NCBI GenBank assembly: GCA_039819085.1
Contig: JBCBSQ010000020.1
Span: 1 to 41,048 of the forward strand
DNA length: 41,048 nt
Origin: MED-G105 sp039819085
Lineage (GTDB): Bacteria; Pseudomonadota; Alphaproteobacteria; Caulobacterales; Parvularculaceae
Direction of reading: 5' to 3'
Below, one piece after another: positions 8,231 through 19,502 of the stretch. Made by a program: the position numbers and the translations under genes. The number at the start of each line of letters is the position of its first letter. Position 1 is the stretch's first letter. A model generated the notes under the pieces. The model saw only the letters and a list, made by a program, of their open reading frames with translations. It searched no databases and had not been told where the DNA came from.

Positions 8231-8416
8231 CGGCGCGCCTTTTCGTTCGAGCTCTCATTCCGCAACCCAACGCCGGGCCCGTTCACGCCGCGCCTTGCGC
8301 GTCTCGCTGAGGCGCTCGGAGGTGTACGTTGCGTTGCAAACACACTATGTCCCTTACGGCGGCTGGCGAGGACACGAAGCGGCTGTTCCGCGGCGTTGGG
8401 TGCGGAGGCGTTTGGG

Positions 8417-9808
8417 ATGCAGACCAGAAAACACGGATTTCGGCTGCGGCTCAGGATGGGCCGATCAGCGGCGATGGGCGCTCTTCTTACTGGCCTTGCC
8501 GTGTCAATTCCTTTTGCAGGCGCGGCGGCGGCGGAAACGCTCGCGGAAGCCTTGCGCCTTGCGTTTGAGACCAACCCGACGATCCAGGCCGCTCGCGCGG
8601 AGCAACGCGCGACGGGTGAACTGAAGTCCCAGGCGTGGGCCGATATCCTGCCCGAGATCACCGCTGGCGGCAGCTATCAAGAGATCGACAATGACCAAAC
8701 GATTGACGCGTCCGTATTCGATCCGACCGACCCCGGGCCGACGCCCGTGCCCAACAGCGTCAAGTTGTCGACGCTGACCGCTCAGGTGCAAGGCGAACTG
8801 ACGGTCTTTGACGGCTTTCGGAACGTCAATGCGCTGCGTCAGGCGGCCGCGCGCGTGAAGGCGGGCGGCGCGCAGCTAGCGTCCGTTGAGCAGGACGTCC
8901 TTCTTCGCACTGCGACGGCCTATTTCGACGTTCTCCGGGACACCGCCGTATACGAAGCTAATTTGAACAACGTCGAAGTCTTGGTGCGGCAGCTGCAAGA
9001 AGCGCAGTTGAGGTTCGAGGTTGGCGAGGTCACGCGAACGGACGTTGCGCAGGCGGAGGCGCGGCTCGCAGGCGCGCGCGCGCAGCTGACGTCCTCGCAG
9101 GCCCAGCTCGCCGTTTCCCGCGCTCTTCTCTCGGAACTCACCGGCCAGGCGCCCGGCACCCTCGCTGGCGATCCGGCATTGCCGACGGCGCCTGAGACGC
9201 TGGAGCAGGCGCGTTCGCTCGGTCGCGGTTACGCGCCGCAGATCCTTGCGGCGAAGGCCAATGAAAAAGCGTCCCGCAAGGGGATTGCGATCGCCAAAAG
9301 CGCGTTTGCGCCGAACGTCGCGCTCACGTCCAGTTATCAGTATGCAGAGGAACCGAGCAACTTTGTTCTGGACGATGAGCAATTCGCTTACGGCGTGCGC
9401 GCGTCGATCCCGATTTTCCAGGGCGGGCGCAATCTCTCGCGCGTGCGCGAGGCGCGAGCGCTGAATGATGCGGATCGGCGGCGCATTGAAGAAGCGGAGC
9501 GACGCGTCGACGCCGCGATCGCGAGCGCCTGGGAGCAATTGCAGGCGGCGAACGCGAACATCGCCTCCGCTGAAGCGCAACTCGCCGCCAACGACCTCGC
9601 CCTGCGCGGCGTTCGACGCGAAGCGCAGCTCGGCGCGCGCACGACGCTCGACGTTCTCAATGCGGAGCAGGAGTTTTTGAATGCGGAGGTCGCCCTCGCC
9701 GGCGCGCGACGCGATGCGCGGGTGGCGCTCTTCCAGTTGCTGACAAGCGCCGGGATCCTTACGCTCGACGCCGCGTCCGGTGGGACGGACCCTGTCGACG
9801 AGGGCTGA
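8417..9808 (+). CDS. tolC: TolC family outer-membrane protein
   Basis: The 463-aa channel-tunnel is for type I secretion and efflux. I choose ATG 8417 because GGAGG lies 8 bases upstream; a TTG at 8396 is possible but poorer. A long basic signal peptide (residues 1 to about 40, ending AGAAAAE) has no lipobox, unlike the NodT-type protein at 5194. Two OEP repeats follow: LAEALRLAFETNPTIQAARAE opens the first, GELTVFDGFRNVNALRQA precedes strand and helix, and SIPIFQGGRNLSRVREA marks the second. The ending LNAEQEFLNAEVALAGARRD is the typical TolC C-terminal helix. Neighbours pcm-like and popZ-like match common alphaproteobacterial order. Confidence 0.94.
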   Translation: MQTRKHGFRLRLRMGRSAAMGALLTGLAVSIPFAGAAAAETLAEALRLAFETNPTIQAARAEQRATGELKSQAWADILPEITAGGSYQEIDNDQTIDASVFDPTDPGPTPVPNSVKLSTLTAQVQGELTVFDGFRNVNALRQAAARVKAGGAQLASVEQDVLLRTATAYFDVLRDTAVYEANLNNVEVLVRQLQEAQLRFEVGEVTRTDVAQAEARLAGARAQLTSSQAQLAVSRALLSELTGQAPGTLAGDPALPTAPETLEQARSLGRGYAPQILAAKANEKASRKGIAIAKSAFAPNVALTSSYQYAEEPSNFVLDDEQFAYGVRASIPIFQGGRNLSRVREARALNDADRRRIEEAERRVDAAIASAWEQLQAANANIASAEAQLAANDLALRGVRREAQLGARTTLDVLNAEQEFLNAEVALAGARRDARVALFQLLTSAGILTLDAASGGTDPVDEG

Positions 9809-9882
9809 CGGCGCGCGTCTTCGGGCTTGATCGCGCGCGCGAACGGGTCGATCACATGCGAAACCGCGACAGGTGAACTGAC

Positions 9883-10614
9883 ATGGCGAGCGCGCAACCC
9901 GAACCGAGCATGGAAGAAATCCTCGCGTCGATCCGCCGGATTATTTCCGAGGACGACGCTCCGGATGCCGCAGATAGCGCCGGAGACGAGCCGCCAAAGG
10001 ATTTCGGCGATGAGAGCGCCGTTGAGGAATCCGCCTCCTTTGTCGGCGAAGAATCCCATTTTGCGGCGCCTGAATCGACTGAGCAGAGCGGCGGCGTGTT
10101 CGGATTCTTGGGCGGCGGCGAGGATCAGAACGCGTTCACGTCAGAAGCTGGCGGTGAACCTGATCCGATCGTCGGCGCGGCGCACAGCGCGTCCGCGATC
10201 GATGAGACGAATGACGACGCGCCTGCTGCGCAAGCGTCCATATCCGATGATCCTACAGCCGTCGAACCGCAGGAGACCGACGCCATGATTCCCGCAGACG
10301 AACGCGCCGTGGAAAGCGTCCCCCAACAAGCTTTTGCGGCGCCGCCGTCAAGCGCGACCGCGTCAACGCCGGATGGCGGGACGGCGGAGGCCGCTTCGAT
10401 CCTCGCCGACGAAACCGCCCATGTCGCCGGCGATGCGTTCCGCTCTCTCTCCCGGTCGATCAGGATTTCCAGTGAGGGCGAAAAGTCCCTGGAAGACATC
10501 GTCACCGACTTGCTGCGCCCGCTCGTCAAGGAATGGCTCGATCGTCATCTTGCGACGATCGTTGAAGAGAAGGTCCAGGACGAAGTGGAGCGGATCGCGC
10601 GCCGCGCGCGGTAG
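9883..10614 (+). CDS. PopZ-like DUF2497 pole-organising protein
   Basis: The 243-aa protein has the PopZ three-part plan. A conserved N-terminal helix (PSMEEILASIRRIISEDD, residues 8-25) is the partner-recruiting region in PopZ. A long acidic Ala/Glu/Asp/Pro-rich disordered linker (about 26-190) follows. The conserved C-terminal helices (SLEDIVTDLLRPLVKEWL, then ATIVEEKVQDEVERIARRAR) drive oligomerisation. In Caulobacter PopZ anchors the centromere complex and polar proteins at the cell pole; the same role here is inferred. AGGTGA lies 8 bases before the ATG. It follows tolC by 74 bases. Confidence 0.9.
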   Translation: MASAQPEPSMEEILASIRRIISEDDAPDAADSAGDEPPKDFGDESAVEESASFVGEESHFAAPESTEQSGGVFGFLGGGEDQNAFTSEAGGEPDPIVGAAHSASAIDETNDDAPAAQASISDDPTAVEPQETDAMIPADERAVESVPQQAFAAPPSSATASTPDGGTAEAASILADETAHVAGDAFRSLSRSIRISSEGEKSLEDIVTDLLRPLVKEWLDRHLATIVEEKVQDEVERIARRAR

Positions 10615-10716
10615 TCTTTCCTTCGCCGAACGCCTCTTTTTTCAGCTACACATGTGGCGTATTGCGCTTCGCCGGATTAACGGTTGCTCATTGTGATCGG
10701 TCAGGCGGAGGGGCGC

Positions 10717-12888
10717 ATGCGCATTCGGTTTCTTTCAGCAATTGCAGTGACGGCGTTATTGAGCGCATGCGGCGAAAGCGTCGAGCGTGTGCGCGACGCG
10801 CTGTCGGAGCCATCGGTGGACACGGCGATCGATCAAGCGGTGGCATATCCGGAGACGCGAACGGTGGCGCAGACTGATACGTATTTCGGCGTCGACGTCG
10901 ACGACCCTTATCGCTGGCTGGAAGCGGACGTTCGGGAGGACGAAAGCGTCGCCGCTTGGGTCGAGGCCCAAAACAAGGCGACATTCGGCTATCTGGAGAC
11001 ATTGTCCCAACGCGGGCAAATCGCCGAGCGTTTGCGGACGCTGTGGGACTTTGAAAAATTCCGCCTGCCGATCAAGCGCGGGGATCGGTATTTCTTCCGT
11101 CGTAATGACGGCCTTCAGAATCAGGACGTTCTCTTCGTTCAGGATGGCCTTGATGGAACGCCGCGTCAGCTCATTGATCCGAACGAGTGGTCCGAAGACG
11201 GCGCAACCGCGCTGGCGGGCTACGAGCCGAGCCCGGACGGCAAGCTGATAGCGTACACGATTCAGGACGGCGGGTCGGACTGGCGCACCGTGAAAGTCTT
11301 CGACGTCGCCGCTGGCGAGCCGCTCGAAGATACGGTCGAATGGGTGAAATTCTCCGGCCTTAGCTGGGCCAAGGACGGTTCGGGCTTTTACTACTCCCGT
11401 TTCCCCGAGCCGGAGGAAGGCGCTGAGTTCCAGAGCCTCAATTTCAATCAGGCGCTCTACTTCCACAAGGTCGGCGATGATCAGTCCAGCGACATAGAGG
11501 CGTTCGCCCGCCCGGACGATCCGGAGATCGGCGTTTTCGGCGAGGTCTCAAGCGACGGCCGCTGGCTGATCGCGACGATGTCGAAGGGCACTGACGAGCG
11601 CTATGAAGTGTCGATCCTCGACCTTGAGAACCCCGACGCCCCGCCGGCCGCGTTCATCACAGGGTTCGAGAACGACTATAGCTACATCGCGACGGTGGAC
11701 GGCGCGCACTATTTCCGTACGGATCTTGACGCGCCCAAGGGGCGGATCGTCTCAACCCCGGTGGGCGGATCCGAACCCGATTGGACCGAGATCGTTCCGG
11801 AAAACGACGATGTTCTTCAGTACGCAAATATTGTCGGCGGCCGGCTCTTCGCCAGTTATCTTGAGGACGTAAAGACGTCTGTCCGGCTTTTCGGCCTTGA
11901 TGGGGCGGCGACGGGGGCGGTGGATCTGCCAGGCGTCGGCACGGCCGGCGGCTTTTTCGGGGAGCCGGACGACCAGGAGACGTTCTTCGCCTTCGAAAGC
12001 TTTAACCAGCCGGACACGCTCTATCGCTATGACGTCGCCGCCGCCGAAGCGGCGGTCTTCAAGGCGCCTGAAGCGCCCTTCGATCCGGAAGACTATGTCG
12101 TTCGGCAGGAGTTCTATACGTCCAAAGACGGAACCCGCGTGCCGATGTTCATCGCCCACAAGAAGGGCCTCGACATGTCGGATGGCGCGCCGACCATGCT
12201 TTACGGCTATGGCGGGTTCAACATCTCCGTGCGGCCGACTTTTTCGATTACGCGCCTCGCCTGGATGGAGATGGGCGGCGTTTACGCGGTCGCCAACATT
12301 CGCGGCGGCGGCGAGTACGGCAAGGAATGGCATGACGCGGGCCGGCTCCTCAATAAGCAGAACGTCTTTGACGACTTCATCGCCGCGGGCGAACACCTGA
12401 TCGAGACGGGCGTCACCGGCGAAGGCCAGCTTGCGATCTTCGGGGGCTCGAACGGCGGGCTGCTTGTCGGCGCGGTCGTCAATCAGCGCCCGGAGCTCTT
12501 CGGCGCGGCGGCGCCGGCCGTCGGCGTCATGGACATGCTGCGGTTCAATCAGTTCACGGCCGGCCGCTATTGGACCGATGATTACGGCGATCCGGCGAAC
12601 GAGGCGGATTTCAGGAACCTTTACGCCTATTCGCCCTACCACAATATCCGCGATGGCGTTGACTATCCGCCGGTGCTGGTGACGACGGCCGATACGGACG
12701 ACCGCGTGGTGCCGGGGCACTCGTTTAAGTATATTGCGGCGCTTCAGGCGGCGGAGGCCGGCCCCGGTCCGCACCTCATTCGCATCGAGACGCGAGCGGG
12801 CCACGGCGCCGGCAAGCCGACCGATAAGATCATCGAGGAGTACGCCGACGTCTGGGCGTTCTTCGGCGAACACACCGGGCTCTTTTAG
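10717..12888 (+). CDS. prolyl oligopeptidase family serine peptidase (S9A), lipoprotein
   Basis: The 723-aa peptidase cleaves after proline in short peptides. The start at ATG 10717 (GGAGG upstream) gives MRIRFLSAIAVTALLSAC, a clear lipoprotein signal with lipobox LSAC; a TTG 11 codons earlier is less likely. The family opener TDTYFGVDVDDPYRWLE is followed by a seven-bladed propeller region (about 110-430) and the alpha/beta hydrolase domain. The catalytic triad is visible: S578 in GGSNGG, D661 in TDDRVVPGHS and H696 in RAGHGAGKP. Lipidation places it in the periplasm or outer membrane, probably for peptide nutrition. It stands alone between popZ-like and valS. Confidence 0.95.
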   Translation: MRIRFLSAIAVTALLSACGESVERVRDALSEPSVDTAIDQAVAYPETRTVAQTDTYFGVDVDDPYRWLEADVREDESVAAWVEAQNKATFGYLETLSQRGQIAERLRTLWDFEKFRLPIKRGDRYFFRRNDGLQNQDVLFVQDGLDGTPRQLIDPNEWSEDGATALAGYEPSPDGKLIAYTIQDGGSDWRTVKVFDVAAGEPLEDTVEWVKFSGLSWAKDGSGFYYSRFPEPEEGAEFQSLNFNQALYFHKVGDDQSSDIEAFARPDDPEIGVFGEVSSDGRWLIATMSKGTDERYEVSILDLENPDAPPAAFITGFENDYSYIATVDGAHYFRTDLDAPKGRIVSTPVGGSEPDWTEIVPENDDVLQYANIVGGRLFASYLEDVKTSVRLFGLDGAATGAVDLPGVGTAGGFFGEPDDQETFFAFESFNQPDTLYRYDVAAAEAAVFKAPEAPFDPEDYVVRQEFYTSKDGTRVPMFIAHKKGLDMSDGAPTMLYGYGGFNISVRPTFSITRLAWMEMGGVYAVANIRGGGEYGKEWHDAGRLLNKQNVFDDFIAAGEHLIETGVTGEGQLAIFGGSNGGLLVGAVVNQRPELFGAAAPAVGVMDMLRFNQFTAGRYWTDDYGDPANEADFRNLYAYSPYHNIRDGVDYPPVLVTTADTDDRVVPGHSFKYIAALQAAEAGPGPHLIRIETRAGHGAGKPTDKIIEEYADVWAFFGEHTGLF

Positions 12889-12925
12889 GCCGACCGAACG
12901 CGGCTTGGCCGCGCGCATGAGTTTC

Positions 12926-12954
12926 CGTAAAGAGGGCGCTTCGACCTCTTTACG
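12926..12954. terminator. perfect 10-bp hairpin between the peptidase gene and valS
   Basis: CGTAAAGAGG (12926-12935) and CCTCTTTACG (12945-12954) pair perfectly around the loop GCGCTTCGA. The stem ends 37 bases after the peptidase stop begins and 19 bases before valS. A T-poor tail (ATCTTAAAGG) follows, so it may be a terminator of the peptidase mRNA or a structure in the valS leader. No T-box features were seen. Confidence 0.45.
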
Positions 12955-12973
12955 ATCTTAAAGGCGCGCGGCC

Positions 12974-15769
<2,796 letters not shown>

Positions 15770-15773
15770 GGCG

Positions 15774-16688
15774 ATGGTCGTAGTCGCGGCGTTTTACCGG
15801 TTTTCGAATTTTCCATCGTATGCAGAGTATCAGGCGCCGCTTGCGAAGCTTGGCTGCTCGAGCGGCGTAAAAGGCACCATCCTGCTCGCCCGCGAGGGTG
15901 TGAATGGAACTGTAGCTGGCGAGCGTTCGGGCGTTGAAGCGGTGCTCGCCGCGCTGCGCGCAATTCCAGGATTCGCCGCGCTGGAGCACAAGGAGAGCGA
16001 AGCCGTTCGTCCGCCTTTTCGACGACTTAAGGTGCGCCTCAAGAAAGAGATCGTCACCATGGGAATCGACGTCGACGTGGCGAATGACGTCGGCGACTAC
16101 GTGGAGCCCGAACATTGGGACGCGCTCATCAAAGACCCGGACGTTTTGGTCGTTGACGCCCGTAACGCCTATGAAGTCGCGATCGGCAGCTTTGACGGGG
16201 CGGTTAATCCTGAGACGGACGCGTTCGGCGAGTTGCCCGGCCGGCTCGATCGCTTGGCGGCGGCCAGCGGCAAAAAGAAGATCGCCATGTTCTGCACTGG
16301 CGGCATCCGCTGTGAGAAGGCGACCGCTTACGCCAGGCGAAGCGGTTTCGACGACGTTTACCACCTGAAAGGCGGCATCCTGAAGTATTTAGAGCAAGTC
16401 GAGGAAGGCGAGGAAGGCGAGGGCGCCTGGCGGGGCCAATGCTACGTGTTCGACGAACGCGTCTCGGTCGGATACGGATTAAAACCGGGAGACTACGCTA
16501 TGTGCCACGCGTGCGGTTGGCCCGTGTCCCCGGCCGACATGCGACGCGAGGAATTTGAAGAAGGCGCGTCTTGTCACCGCTGCGTCAATGCCTACTCCGA
16601 TGCGGATCGCGAGAGATTTCGCGAGCGGCATCGACAGTTCCTGCGCCGCGTCGCCGGCGCTGCCGATGATCGCGAAGGGAACGAATGA
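15774..16688 (+). CDS. trhO: oxygen-dependent tRNA uridine(34) hydroxylase (rhodanese family)
   Basis: The 304-aa protein is of the TrhO/YceA (UPF0176) family, which makes 5-hydroxyuridine at the tRNA wobble base using oxygen. It starts at ATG 15774 (MVVVAAFYRFSNF), 4 bases after the valS stop; the longer frame only adds residues overlapping valS. An N-terminal ferredoxin-like domain (GTILLAREGVNGTVAG) is followed by a rhodanese domain with VVDARNAYEVAIGSF and the active-site loop CTGGIRCEKA, catalytic C174. The C-terminal part has paired cysteines (CHACGWP and CHRC) suggesting a small metal site, as in several family members. The stop overlaps the next start by 4 bases. Confidence 0.92.
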   Translation: MVVVAAFYRFSNFPSYAEYQAPLAKLGCSSGVKGTILLAREGVNGTVAGERSGVEAVLAALRAIPGFAALEHKESEAVRPPFRRLKVRLKKEIVTMGIDVDVANDVGDYVEPEHWDALIKDPDVLVVDARNAYEVAIGSFDGAVNPETDAFGELPGRLDRLAAASGKKKIAMFCTGGIRCEKATAYARRSGFDDVYHLKGGILKYLEQVEEGEEGEGAWRGQCYVFDERVSVGYGLKPGDYAMCHACGWPVSPADMRREEFEEGASCHRCVNAYSDADRERFRERHRQFLRRVAGAADDREGNE

Positions 16689-17311
16689 CGCAGCCGGTCC
16701 TGTATTCTTTTCGCCGCTGCCCATATGCGATGCGGGCGCGCATGGCGCTCGCCGTGTCGGGAGAGCAGGTGGAACTGCGCGAAGTGGTCCTAAAGAACAA
16801 GCCCGACGAAATGTTGGCGGCAAGCCCGAAGGGTACGGTCCCTGTACTGATTGACCAGAAGGCCGGCGTCATTGATGAGAGTCTTGAGGTTATGCGTTGG
16901 GCGCTGGCGCGTAATGATCCTGAGCGCTGGCTGTCGAAATCCGATGACGCATTGATTGCTGAGAACGATGGCCCCTTCAAGCGGCATTTAGATCGTTACA
17001 AGTACTCAGTGCGATACGACGACGCTGATCCCGTCGAGCATCGATCGGCGGGAAGGGCGTTCCTGGAGCGCCTTGAGGGCCGGCTCTCCGCTACCGGTTG
17101 GCTGTCCGGAACGACTCGTGGGTTCTCCGACATCGCCATTTTCCCGTTTGCGCGTCAGTTCCGAATTGCCGATCCTGATTGGTTCGACGCCATGCCGACG
17201 CCCGCGCTGCATGATTGGCTTAGGCGGTGCGTCGAAGCCGACCTCTTTCTCTCTATAATGAAGAAATATGAACCATGGAAAAGCGGAGAGCGCGGCGTCG
17301 CATTTCCGTGA
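16685..17311 (+). CDS. glutathione S-transferase-like protein
   Basis: The 208-aa protein has an N-terminal thioredoxin-like GST domain (residues 1 to about 80) with a CPYA motif at C12 (FRRCPYAMRARMAL) and the cis-Pro region KGTVPVLID, then an all-helical C-terminal domain. A Cys in the active site points to glutaredoxin-like or thiol-transfer chemistry (Omega/Beta-type GSTs) rather than classical Tyr/Ser conjugation. The start overlaps the trhO stop as ATGA, so the two are translationally coupled; a functional link with tRNA hydroxylation is possible but not shown by the sequence. It ends facing the SDR gene. Confidence 0.82.
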   Translation: MTQPVLYSFRRCPYAMRARMALAVSGEQVELREVVLKNKPDEMLAASPKGTVPVLIDQKAGVIDESLEVMRWALARNDPERWLSKSDDALIAENDGPFKRHLDRYKYSVRYDDADPVEHRSAGRAFLERLEGRLSATGWLSGTTRGFSDIAIFPFARQFRIADPDWFDAMPTPALHDWLRRCVEADLFLSIMKKYEPWKSGERGVAFP

Positions 17312-17342
17312 CGGCTCGCGCTCCCCTTCGTTCTTTTGCTGA

Positions 17343-18092
17343 TCAACGAAGCGTCATGCCGCCATCGACCATAAACTCCGAACCCGTCACGTAAGACGCA
17401 TCGTCGGAGAGAAGGAAACACACGACGGCGGCGACTTCCTCCGACGAGCCGAACCGGCGGAGCGGCACCTGCCCTTTGACCTGTTCGCTGAAGGCGGAGA
17501 TTTGTTCGTCCGTGAAGCCCGTGCCCTCAAAGAAATTGGTCTCGATGGGGCCAGGCGCGACGGTGTTCACCCGCGCGCCGCGCGGCGCAAGATCATTCGC
17601 CCAGCATTTCGCCATGGCCGTCACCGCGCCCTTTGTGCCGGCGTAGACCGCCCCGATCGACTGGCCGAGATAGGGCGCGACCGACGCCGTAATAACGACT
17701 GAGCCTTTGTCGGCGATCATCGGCTTCAATGCGGCCATCTGCAGGACCGGCCCGCGCACGTTCACGTGGGTCATGCCGTCAAAATGCTCCGCAGTCGTCG
17801 TCTCTACGGGGCCGAACTTGCCAAAGCCGGCGTTCAGGAAGACGCCGTCCAAATGACCCATGGCGTCCTTCACGGCCGCGGCGAGCGCAGGCGCGGCGGC
17901 CGGATCGGCGGCGTCGTTCTTCAGGACGAGAGCGCCCGCGGGCAGGGCGTCTTCGGCGGCCTTCAGACGGGCCTCGTTCGTGCCGGTGATGGCGACCGCG
18001 CCGCCTTCCTCGGCGATGCGTTTGGCGGCGGCGAGGCCGATGCCGCTCGTGCCGCCGGTGATGAGGACTTTCTTTCCATCGAAACGGGCCAT
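17343..18092 (-). CDS. SDR family NAD(P)-dependent oxidoreductase
   Basis: This 249-aa classical short-chain dehydrogenase/reductase has the cofactor motif TGGTSGIG (residues 12-19), NAG (87-89), the catalytic tetrad N111, S137, Y150 and K154 (YAGTK), and the PGPIETN loop. The residue after beta-2 is T/N rather than acidic (TGTNEARL), which hints at NADP rather than NAD. The ending FMVDGGMTLR is standard for the family. Substrate is unknown. It is transcribed alone, convergent with the GST-like gene and divergent from the DsrE gene. Confidence 0.93.
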   Translation of the reverse strand: MARFDGKKVLITGGTSGIGLAAAKRIAEEGGAVAITGTNEARLKAAEDALPAGALVLKNDAADPAAAPALAAAVKDAMGHLDGVFLNAGFGKFGPVETTTAEHFDGMTHVNVRGPVLQMAALKPMIADKGSVVITASVAPYLGQSIGAVYAGTKGAVTAMAKCWANDLAPRGARVNTVAPGPIETNFFEGTGFTDEQISAFSEQVKGQVPLRRFGSSEEVAAVVCFLLSDDASYVTGSEFMVDGGMTLR

Positions 18093-18218
18093 TGGGGACT
18101 CCTTGTGGCTAAGGTGAAGCGTAAGTTCGGGGCATCGTTATCAGGCGCTGCTTCCCACTGCATTCCGTTTTACGCTATCGAGACGGCAGTTGTCCCGAAA
18201 ACGTCAGGAGTAAGCCAT

Positions 18219-18740
18219 ATGCGCACGTCATTCTTCGCCGCGACCCTTTCCCTCGTTGCGCAGGTCGCGGTCGCCCAAGGGGCGCCCGAAGGTTTCACGA
18301 CCGGACCATTGCTGGAGGGCCAGGGCCCAAACGCGGAAGTCCCCGGGATGACGCCGCTACCAAAGCGCGCGCGGTTGAAGGTGGCGTTCGACGTCGGAAA
18401 AGGCGCAAAAGAAGGCGAGGCCAACCGGACGCTCGTCTCGGCGGCGCGGTTCATGAACATGCATGTGCGCGCCGGCATGGCGCCGGAGAGGCTCGCGGCG
18501 GCGGTTGTCGTTCACGGGAAGGCGGTTGGCGACGTGTCGGGCGCGGCGGCTGGGACCCCGAACGGACCGCTGATCGAGGCGCTTGTGGCGAACAATGTCC
18601 GCGTCATCGTCTGTGGGCAGAGCGCCGCCGCTCAAGGCGTGTCGGCGGAGGACCTGCTGCCAGGCGTCGAGATGTCGCTCTCGGCGATGACCGCCCACGC
18701 GCTCCTTCAGCAAGATGGGTACACGGTCAATCCGTTCTAG
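18219..18740 (+). CDS. exported DsrE family protein
   Basis: The 173-aa protein starts at ATG 18219 (AGGAG upstream) with a Sec signal peptide (MRTSFFAATLSLVAQVAVAQG, cleavage near residue 20). The mature part fits the DsrE/DsrF-like fold: LKVAFDVGKGAKEG, then ARFMNMHVRAG, AAVVVHGKAV and NVRVIVCGQSAAAQG. One Cys lies in the position often seen in family members (VIVCGQ). Periplasmic DsrE proteins are widespread but poorly characterised; sulfur-transfer activity is unproven, and the single cysteine limits what it could do. The hydrogenase cluster begins just beyond, but I see no link. Confidence 0.8.
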   Translation: MRTSFFAATLSLVAQVAVAQGAPEGFTTGPLLEGQGPNAEVPGMTPLPKRARLKVAFDVGKGAKEGEANRTLVSAARFMNMHVRAGMAPERLAAAVVVHGKAVGDVSGAAAGTPNGPLIEALVANNVRVIVCGQSAAAQGVSAEDLLPGVEMSLSAMTAHALLQQDGYTVNPF

Positions 18741-18743
18741 GGT

Positions 18744-18768
18744 TTTGCGGCGCGCCTTTCGCCGCAAA
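18744..18768 (+). terminator. hairpin after the DsrE gene
   Basis: TTTGCGGCG (18744-18752) and CGCCGCAAA (18760-18768) form a perfect 9-bp stem with loop CGCCTTT, starting 4 bases after the DsrE stop. No long T-run follows, but position and GC-rich stem suit a terminator, possibly bidirectional for the hupE transcript arriving from the right. Confidence 0.5.
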
Positions 18769-18962
18769 CGCCCCGTCTCACACGATCATGTCTCGACGGC
18801 GCAACCCTCAAGCCGGCGAAGTCCTGATTTCATGTCCACCGGTATTCTGTAACGTCGATACGCTTCCAATCTGAGTTCTTAGACGTGTGGATGGCGTCGG
18901 CAAAATGCTCTTCAGCTACCAGCCGGACCTATCTCACCGTTGGCTGACGCAAGGAGCGCAGC

Positions 18963-19502
18963 TCACGACCGACGCGATAGTCCGCGATGTAGCGACAAGC
19001 GAATGGCGTACGCGGAAAAAATGATCAGCGCGGTCGTGGAGATCATGACGCCAAGTAGAAAACCTGACGCGTCATGGCCAACGACACCGTGGGCGTACCC
19101 GTGAAATGCCCCAAAGAATGCAAGCGCCCCGAGCATAGGGAAAAGGGCAAGTCGTTTGGCGGCGATCGCCATCGCGCCGATAATGAAAATTGAGGCCAAG
19201 ACGATTGGTTCGAGCAGTATGACGCCAAGAGCGGTCCCGGCGAGCGCAAAGCCGCCGCCAAGCGCGACCACGAACGCAGCAGCGATCGTCAGCGCTTCGC
19301 GATCCTGGCGGCGCGCCGCGAATGCGCCGACGGCGAGCGCTGCGAGCAAATGGTCAAGCCCCAGGAAGGGGTGAAGAAGCCCTGCGGCGAAGCCGCCGGC
19401 TTCCGCGTGGCCGCCATGGGCGGCGGATTGCGACACCATCAGCGCGGGGCCAAGGCAGATTGCGGCGAGACGACAGGCAATTCTATTCAAGCAAGCCTCC
19501 AT
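18963..19502 (-). CDS. hupE: HupE/UreJ family nickel permease
   Basis: The 179-aa membrane protein brings nickel toward hydrogenase maturation. I start it at ATG 19502 (MEACLNRIACRL...); a TTG 14 codons upstream is open too, and no strong ribosome-binding site decides. A signal-like segment ends near SQSAAHGGHAEAGG, giving a His-containing mature N-terminus. The family signature HPFLGLDHLLAALAVGAFA follows, then about five more TM segments, including AFFGAFHGYAHG with further histidines that may bind metal. In rhizobial hup operons hupE usually lies inside the operon after hupD; here it is divergent from hupS. Confidence 0.9.
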   Translation of the reverse strand: MEACLNRIACRLAAICLGPALMVSQSAAHGGHAEAGGFAAGLLHPFLGLDHLLAALAVGAFAARRQDREALTIAAAFVVALGGGFALAGTALGVILLEPIVLASIFIIGAMAIAAKRLALFPMLGALAFFGAFHGYAHGVVGHDASGFLLGVMISTTALIIFSAYAIRLSLHRGLSRRS

